DNA of 10,096 bases from an uncultured Lachnospiraceae bacterium (GTDB lineage Bacteria; Bacillota; Clostridia; Lachnospirales; Lachnospiraceae), in NCBI GenBank assembly GCA_947177465.1, contig CAMWUP010000054.1:1-10096 (forward strand), given 5' to 3'. Shown here piece after piece: positions 5,083-10,096 of this stretch. Both the position numbers and the translations under genes were made by a program. The notes beneath the pieces were generated by a model. It searched no databases, was not told the origin of the DNA, and saw nothing but the letters and a program-made list of their open reading frames with translations. Every line of letters begins with the position of its first letter. The first letter of the stretch is position 1.

Positions 5083-6381
5083 ATGTCAAAAAGAAAGATT
5101 GCCCAAACGCTGCTTGCGGCGATAGGGATTGCAGCCGGAGCATTAGGTCTTACAGGCTGCGGGCAGGGCGCGCCGGACAATAAGATTGAGGTAGAACTGG
5201 TGTCCTACAAACCGGAAGCAGTAGCTGCTTTTGAAAAGATAGCAGAGCGCTTTAACGAGACTCATGAAGATATTCATTTGACGATTAACTCGCCAAATGA
5301 AGCCATGACTATCCTGAAGACAAGGTTTATCAGGGAGGATTATCCTGACATCGTGGGAATCGGTGGGGATATCAACTATTCCAATTTCCTTGATGCCGAT
5401 TTGTTTATGGATATTTCGGACTTGGCAGAGCTTGGAATGGTGAAGCAGTCCTATCTGGATATGGAAAAAGAGCTGGAGTTTATTCCGCAGGAGGGTGTTT
5501 ATGCTCTGCCCTATGCGGCGAACGCGGCAGGTATTTTGTATAACAAGGATATGTTCGAGGAGCACGGCTGGGAAATTCCGGATACATGGGATGAATTTGT
5601 GGCGTTGTGTGAGGAAATCCAGTCGGAAGGGATTCTGCCGCTGTATTTGGGTTATAAGGACACGTGGACATGTCTGGCGCCGTGGAACGCGCTTGCCGTG
5701 GGGCTGTCTGATTCGGACACCTGTAATCAGGTAAACATGGGACAGACGACCTTTGCAGCCTCCTATCGTGAGGTTGCGGAAAAGATGAGAGTGCTGCTCG
5801 GCTATGCGGAGTCCAATCCTTATGCCTACAGCTATAACGACGCATGTACTGCCTTTGCGCGAGGGCAGTCGGCGATGTATCCCATCGGCAGTTATGCCAT
5901 ACCGCAGATTAAGCAGGTAAACCCGACGATGAATATTGGTTCCTTTACGTTTCCGGCAAATGCAGATAAAGCGGACAATGTCTTGAATTCCGGTATCGAT
6001 TTGCATTTCTGCGTGATGAAGGACTGCGAGAACAAAGAGGCGGTCTATGAGGTACTCCGTTTCCTGTATGAAGACGAAACCATTCAGATTTATCTTGACG
6101 ACCAGGGCGGTCTTACCTGCAAAGAAGGAGATTTTGCGATTCCGGCGGAGCTGGAGGGCATGAGAGAATATATTGAAAACGACAGAATGGCAGATTATCA
6201 GGACCATCATTATCCCAGTGAGATGAGCGTCGATGCCATGATACAGACTTTCCTTCTGGATAGTGGAGAGGACTCTGTGGACACTTTTCTGACGCGTTTC
6301 GATACGGACTGGAAGCGGTATAACAGGGATTTGATTCGAAAGGTGCAGCAATATCAGAAGGAAATGGAGGGCGCGCAATGA
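5083..6381 (+). CDS. Extracellular sugar-binding lipoprotein of a CUT1 ABC transporter
   Basis: A 432-aa solute-binding protein of the SBP_bac_1 type (MsmE/RafE-like). The N terminus has a basic start (MSKRK), a hydrophobic core and a lipobox LTGC with the modified cysteine at residue 26, so it is tethered to the outer face of the membrane. The mature part shows typical family features: AFEKIAERFNETHEDI near the N terminus, the YPDIVGIGGD region, ALPYAANAAGILYNKDMFEEHG, then IPDTWDEFVALCEEI and AFARGQSAMYPIGSYAIPQI. The gene opens an operon with two permeases and a GH36 alpha-galactosidase. The substrate is therefore probably an alpha-galactoside such as raffinose, melibiose or stachyose; the binding residues themselves cannot be read for specificity. 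Its stop overlaps the next start by 4 bp. A high-affinity receptor is expected to be produced in excess, consistent with its first position. Confidence 0.95.
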   Translation: MSKRKIAQTLLAAIGIAAGALGLTGCGQGAPDNKIEVELVSYKPEAVAAFEKIAERFNETHEDIHLTINSPNEAMTILKTRFIREDYPDIVGIGGDINYSNFLDADLFMDISDLAELGMVKQSYLDMEKELEFIPQEGVYALPYAANAAGILYNKDMFEEHGWEIPDTWDEFVALCEEIQSEGILPLYLGYKDTWTCLAPWNALAVGLSDSDTCNQVNMGQTTFAASYREVAEKMRVLLGYAESNPYAYSYNDACTAFARGQSAMYPIGSYAIPQIKQVNPTMNIGSFTFPANADKADNVLNSGIDLHFCVMKDCENKEAVYEVLRFLYEDETIQIYLDDQGGLTCKEGDFAIPAELEGMREYIENDRMADYQDHHYPSEMSVDAMIQTFLLDSGEDSVDTFLTRFDTDWKRYNRDLIRKVQQYQKEMEGAQ

Positions 6382-7253
6382 AAAAGAGCATGACGAACCG
6401 GTATAAGACATTTTGGGCAGTTACCATTCCGGTATTGATTTTATTCTTTACTTTTAACACACTGCCCATGCTGAAGGGTATTGTGTACAGCTTTACCAAT
6501 TACAGAGGATATGGTTCTTATGACTATGTGGGCTTTCGGAATTATATTGATTTGTTCACGGACGCCAGAGTGGGAAAAAGTTATCTGTTTACCTTTAAAT
6601 ATGCGTTAGTGGGAACGGTGCTGGTGAATGTGCTGAGCCTGATTATGGCGCTTGGTCTGAACAGCCGGATACGGTTTAAGAGCGCTCTCAGGGGAATCTA
6701 TTTTGTACCGAACATTCTGGGCGGACTGGTTATCGGTTATATTTTCAGTTTTATTTTCACCTATATTCTGCCGGCGGCCGGCAATACGCTGCACATCGGC
6801 TTTCTGCAGAACAGCGTTCTTGCAAGTGAAAAATATGCGTGGGTCGGCGTGTTGATTGTGGGTGTATGGCAGGCAGTCGCCATGAATACCATCATTTATA
6901 TTTCGGGTCTGCAGACGGTGCCGCAGGATGTGTATGAAGCAAGTATGCTGGACGGAGCAGGCAAATGGAAAGAGTTCTGGAGCGTTACCTTCCCGCTTGT
7001 AATGCCTTTTGTGACAATCAATCTGGTGCTGAGCACAAAGAATTTCCTGATGGTATTTGACCAGATTATGTCTTTGACAAAGGGCGGTCCTGCACAGAGC
7101 ACGGAATCTATTTCCTACCTCATATACCGCAATGGTATGGACGGCGGACAATTTGGCTTCCAAAGTGCAAATGCAGTGGTTTTCTTTGTTGTGATTGTGG
7201 CAATTTCCATTTTCCAGATGACCTTTATGAATAAGAAGGAGGAACAGTTATGA
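6378..7253 (+). CDS. Sugar ABC transporter permease, MalF/MsmF-type (CUT1)
   Basis: A 291-aa integral membrane protein of the binding-protein-dependent transport inner membrane family, with about six hydrophobic segments. The first is at about 12-33 (FWAVTIPVLILFFTFNTLP). The cytoplasmic EAA loop, which docks onto the ATPase, is at about 187-210: it begins EASMLDGAGKW and ends in TFPLVMP. The length and the short N terminus fit the MsmF/UgpA-like subgroup, without the large extra domain of enterobacterial MalF. Later segments include KNFLMVFDQIMSLTKGGPAQ (221-240), also typical of the family. GGAGG (6366-6370) lies 7 nt before the ATG, and ATGA overlap with the lipoprotein gene points to coupled translation. 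It pairs with the next gene to form the heterodimeric channel. Confidence 0.95.
   Translation: MKKSMTNRYKTFWAVTIPVLILFFTFNTLPMLKGIVYSFTNYRGYGSYDYVGFRNYIDLFTDARVGKSYLFTFKYALVGTVLVNVLSLIMALGLNSRIRFKSALRGIYFVPNILGGLVIGYIFSFIFTYILPAAGNTLHIGFLQNSVLASEKYAWVGVLIVGVWQAVAMNTIIYISGLQTVPQDVYEASMLDGAGKWKEFWSVTFPLVMPFVTINLVLSTKNFLMVFDQIMSLTKGGPAQSTESISYLIYRNGMDGGQFGFQSANAVVFFVVIVAISIFQMTFMNKKEEQL
7236..7242 (+). promoter_or_regulatory. Ribosome binding site AAGGAGG before the second permease
   Basis: A near-perfect AAGGAGG lies inside the last codons of the first permease, 7 nt before ATG 7250, supporting this start and close coupling of the two subunits. Confidence 0.75.
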
Positions 7254-8092
7254 GAAAGGAAACGCAGAAAACAAACTGGGTGCTGACCATTGTGCTGATA
7301 TTGGGAACCATCACTGTATTTTTCCCGTTGTATATGGCGTTTATCATTGCATTCAAGCAGCCGAGCGAGATGACAAATGATGTTGCGGGCGCATTGTCAT
7401 TTCCTGCCCGTTTTAGTCTGGATAACTTTAAACAGGCGATGGAGGTTACGGATTTCTGGCATTCACTGGGAAACAGTCTTCTGATTACGCTGGCAACCAT
7501 CGGTCTCGCCATTCTGATTCATTCCATAGCAGGCTATGCGATTGGAAGGGCAATGGTGGAGAAAAAGAGCTTCCGGTTAATTTATCTCTACATTGTCAGC
7601 GGTATGTTCGTTCCTTTTTCCATCCTGATGATGCCTTTGGTAAAACAGACGGCACAGATGGGACTTGGAAACCGTCTGGGGGTTATCCTGTTGTATCTTG
7701 TATTTTATATGCCGATGAATGTGCTGCTTTACACGGGGTATCTTAAGAATATCCCGATGGCGTTAGAGGAAGCGGCGGACATTGACGGCGCCAGCACATG
7801 GAAAACCTATTGGAAGGTGGTGTTTCCGATGATGGGACCGATGCATGCCACGGTTGCCATTCTGACGGCGCTCGGTACATGGAACGACGTGATGACGCCG
7901 TTGGTGATTATGTCCGGAACGGGGCAGAATACACTGCCTCTGGCACAGCTTAATTTCCAGACGCAGTTTGGTACAAATTACAATCTTGCCTTTGCATCGT
8001 ATATTTTAGCCTTGATTCCGATTCTGGTATTTTATATCATTTGTCAGAAACAGATATTAAACGGCGTTGCAAACGGAGCAGTGAAAGGATAG
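7250..8092 (+). CDS. Sugar ABC transporter permease, MalG/MsmG-type (CUT1)
   Basis: A 280-aa membrane protein forming the second channel subunit. Its first membrane helix is at about 11-34 (VLTIVLILGTITVFFPLYMAF), followed by a periplasm-side loop with the usual FKQPSEM and FSLDNFKQAM. Further helices fall at about 75-99, 108-131, 143-164, 198-220 and 245-266. The EAA loop at 173-197 carries EEAADIDGASTW followed by VVFPMMGP, with Glu174, Ala175, Ala176 and Gly180 in the conserved places. The C terminus NGVANGAVKG matches the typical MalG-like ending (GAVKG). The start overlaps the previous stop by 4 bp. No ATP-binding subunit gene follows directly. In Firmicutes CUT1 systems a shared MsmK-type ATPase encoded elsewhere commonly serves such pairs. 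Confidence 0.95.
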   Translation: MRKETQKTNWVLTIVLILGTITVFFPLYMAFIIAFKQPSEMTNDVAGALSFPARFSLDNFKQAMEVTDFWHSLGNSLLITLATIGLAILIHSIAGYAIGRAMVEKKSFRLIYLYIVSGMFVPFSILMMPLVKQTAQMGLGNRLGVILLYLVFYMPMNVLLYTGYLKNIPMALEEAADIDGASTWKTYWKVVFPMMGPMHATVAILTALGTWNDVMTPLVIMSGTGQNTLPLAQLNFQTQFGTNYNLAFASYILALIPILVFYIICQKQILNGVANGAVKG

Positions 8093-8099
8093 AAAAAAT

Positions 8100-10096
8100 A
8101 TGGCTATTTCAGTGGAGAACGGCGTATTTCATTTGGAAACCGCCAATACGCTTTATCAGATGAAGGTGGACTCTTTCGGCGTTTTAAATCACTTATGGTA
8201 TGGCGCAAAGACGGATGACTGTATGGATTATCTTCTGGATTATCCCGACGTCGGGTTTGCGGGTAATATTTATGAAGCAGAAAACCAAAGAACCTATTCC
8301 TTGAATACGCTGCCGCTGGAATATGCGGCAGTCGGGGAAGGAGATTTCCGCGTGCCGGCAGTCTCCGTAACCCATGCCGATGGGAGCAATGCTCTCGCGC
8401 TGCGGTTTCAGGAATATCATATTGAGAAAGGGAAGTACAAAATACCGGGGCTTCCCGCGGTATATGCGGGAGAAGATGAGGCGGAAACCCTTACAATTAT
8501 GCTGAAGGACACAGCATCCGGCGTGGAGGTGGGCTTACGCTACGGCGTTCTTGCGCAGTCGGATGTGATTACGAGAAGCGTATTTGTGAGAAATAAAGGG
8601 AAAGAGAACGTTGTTTTAAACAGAGTGCACAGCCTGTGTCTGGATATTCCGTACGGAGACTGGGAGTGGGTACATTTTCATGGGAGGCACACCATGGAGC
8701 GGCAGACGGAAAGGGCAGCCCTGCTGCACGGTATTCAGGAAAGCGGCAGTACCAGGGGAACCTCCAGCCACCAGCAGAATCCGTCGGTGCTTTTGTGTGA
8801 AAGAGACTGTACGGAGACAAGCGGCTTCTGCATAGGCGCGGCGCTTATGTACAGCGGCAGCTTTCAGACACAGATAGAGCGCGACCAGTTAGAGCAGGTG
8901 CGTCTTGTGATGGGAATCCATCCGGATACCTTTAGCTGGACATTGGAGCCGGAGGCGTGCTTTTATGCGCCGGAGGTAATTCTTTCCTGCTCGGAGCAGG
9001 GAATGGGAGAGTTGTCACACCGCTTTCACAGTATGATTCGTGAGCATGTCTGCAGGGGCAGGTATCAGTTGGTGGGAAGACCGGTTCTGATTAACAACTG
9101 GGAGGCGACTTATTTTGCGTTTGATGAAAAAAAGATTGAGGAAATCGCGGAGCAGGCTTCCCGTCTGGGAATGGATATGATGGTGCTGGACGACGGGTGG
9201 TTTGGTCGGCGGGATTCGGATTTTTCGGGTCTGGGTGACTGGAAGGTCAATGAAGAAAAGCTGCAGGGCGGGCTTGGCAGGCTTGTGGAGAAAATCCATC
9301 GTCTCGGCATGAAGTTCGGCATATGGTTTGAGCCGGAGGCAGTCTCCGAGGACAGCGATTTATACAGGGCACATCCGGAGTGGGTCATTCGGATTCCCGG
9401 GAGAAATCCGGTGCGAGGCAGATACCAGCTCGTTCTGGATATGTCCAAAGAAGAGGTGGTAGAGTATCTGTATTGCGCCATAAGCAAAATTCTTACGGAC
9501 AATCGCATTGCATATGTGAAGTGGGATATGAACCGGAGCATATGCGACTGGTATACGGCGGCGCTTCCCGCAAGCCGGCAGACGGAGATGCCGCACAGAT
9601 ATGTGCTGGGGCTGTATGCGCTGCTGGAAAGGCTTACGGCTGCATTTCCCGATGTACTGTTTGAGGGCTGCAGCGGCGGCGGCGGCAGGTTTGACGCAGG
9701 TATGCTTTATTATTGTCCGCAGATATGGTGCAGCGACAATACGGATGCGCATGACAGGACATTTATCCAGTACGGGACGAGCTTTTTCTATCCGGCTTCT
9801 TCTGTCGGTTCCCATGTATCGGCCGCACCCAACCATCAGACAGGGCGGATGACCTCTTTAAAGACAAGGGGAACGGTTGCTATGGCAGGCAGCTTTGGCT
9901 ATGAGTTGGATTTGAATAAGCTGAGCGAGGCGGAAAAAGAGGAAATCAAAGAACAAGTAAACAGCTACAAGGAATACCAGAAGCTTATTTACGAGGGAAA
10001 TTACTATAGCTTGCGCAATCCGTATGAAGACAATATGTCGGTTTGTGCGTTTGTTGCGAAAGACCGAAGGGAAGTGCTGGTGACTGTCGTGGTGTT
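8100..10096 (+). CDS. aga: Alpha-galactosidase, glycoside hydrolase family 36 (3' end beyond the window)
   Basis: This enzyme removes terminal alpha-1,6-linked galactose from melibiose, raffinose and related sugars by a retaining mechanism. No signal peptide is seen, so it acts on imported sugar in the cytoplasm. The 665 codons present cover the N-terminal beta-sandwich domain (about 1-330) and the (beta/alpha)8 barrel. Key residues are visible: the DDGWFG pair (Asp364, Asp365), Trp409 in IWFEPE, the nucleophile Asp476 in VKWDMNRS, Cys524 in EGCSGGGGRFD and the acid/base Asp546 in CSDNTDA. Their spacing (70 residues between the catalytic aspartates) matches the Geobacillus enzyme AgaA (Asp478, Asp548) as I remember it. 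The family is usually about 730 aa, so roughly 65 residues of the C-terminal beta domain are missing at the window edge. AAAGGA (8084-8089) precedes the ATG by 10 nt, and only 7 bp separate it from the permease gene. Confidence 0.97.
   Translation, partial: MAISVENGVFHLETANTLYQMKVDSFGVLNHLWYGAKTDDCMDYLLDYPDVGFAGNIYEAENQRTYSLNTLPLEYAAVGEGDFRVPAVSVTHADGSNALALRFQEYHIEKGKYKIPGLPAVYAGEDEAETLTIMLKDTASGVEVGLRYGVLAQSDVITRSVFVRNKGKENVVLNRVHSLCLDIPYGDWEWVHFHGRHTMERQTERAALLHGIQESGSTRGTSSHQQNPSVLLCERDCTETSGFCIGAALMYSGSFQTQIERDQLEQVRLVMGIHPDTFSWTLEPEACFYAPEVILSCSEQGMGELSHRFHSMIREHVCRGRYQLVGRPVLINNWEATYFAFDEKKIEEIAEQASRLGMDMMVLDDGWFGRRDSDFSGLGDWKVNEEKLQGGLGRLVEKIHRLGMKFGIWFEPEAVSEDSDLYRAHPEWVIRIPGRNPVRGRYQLVLDMSKEEVVEYLYCAISKILTDNRIAYVKWDMNRSICDWYTAALPASRQTEMPHRYVLGLYALLERLTAAFPDVLFEGCSGGGGRFDAGMLYYCPQIWCSDNTDAHDRTFIQYGTSFFYPASSVGSHVSAAPNHQTGRMTSLKTRGTVAMAGSFGYELDLNKLSEAEKEEIKEQVNSYKEYQKLIYEGNYYSLRNPYEDNMSVCAFVAKDRREVLVTVVV

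Noticed and set aside
5143..6411. Long (422-codon) open frame on the - strand opposite the lipoprotein gene
   Set aside because: The + strand frame has a lipobox and clear solute-binding-protein motifs. The antisense product is His/Arg/Ile-rich with no recognisable domain or ribosome binding site, as expected for a shadow frame.
9360..9836. 158-codon - strand frame within the alpha-galactosidase
   Set aside because: It overlaps the GH36 catalytic core, whose motifs are unmistakable on the + strand. The antisense composition is low-complexity (Ala, Arg, His).

Overview
The window looks like chromosomal DNA of an anaerobic Firmicute, most likely a gut-type Clostridium or Lachnospiraceae relative. 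This rests on strong AGGAGG-type ribosome binding sites, a long type-2 PyrF, an msm/raf-like alpha-galactoside transport operon and moderate GC content. The organism call is an inference from gene style, not from a marker gene.

Left part (1-2928, + strand): a compact, same-strand run of poorly characterised genes. It holds the tail of a protein ending in a membrane segment, a 133-aa single-pass membrane protein, a 288-aa soluble protein with a DUF4304-like central segment, a 269-aa protein with an N-terminal anchor, and a 226-aa protein with a membrane segment at each end. Spacing is short and the first junction is an ATGA overlap, so they probably form one transcript. Three of the four complete products are predicted to expose a domain outside the membrane. 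I cannot assign a function. The 133-aa gene is clearly AT-rich (about 34% GC by hand count over 121-480).

Middle (2929-4849): a 140-bp gap with a plausible extended -10 promoter leads into pyrF (orotidine 5'-phosphate decarboxylase), which seems to stand alone. It converges with an AraC-family regulator on the - strand, with only 2 bp between the two stop codons.

Right part (4850-10096): the regulator is divergent from a four-gene + strand operon: sugar-binding lipoprotein, two CUT1 permeases (each start overlaps the previous stop by 4 bp), and a cytoplasmic GH36 alpha-galactosidase cut by the window end. The likely scheme is that the lipoprotein captures an alpha-galactoside (raffinose, melibiose or stachyose type), the permeases import it using an ATPase encoded elsewhere, and the galactosidase releases galactose inside the cell. 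The AraC-type protein probably activates the operon in response to the sugar. The 233-bp divergent intergenic region is rich in repeats: AATAGCA half-sites, a dyad over the operon -10 region, a separate GAAAC/GTTTC dyad, and a far inverted repeat.

I saw no tRNA, rRNA, CRISPR array, insertion sequence, riboswitch or convincing intrinsic terminator. No gene-free stretch exceeds 300 bp.
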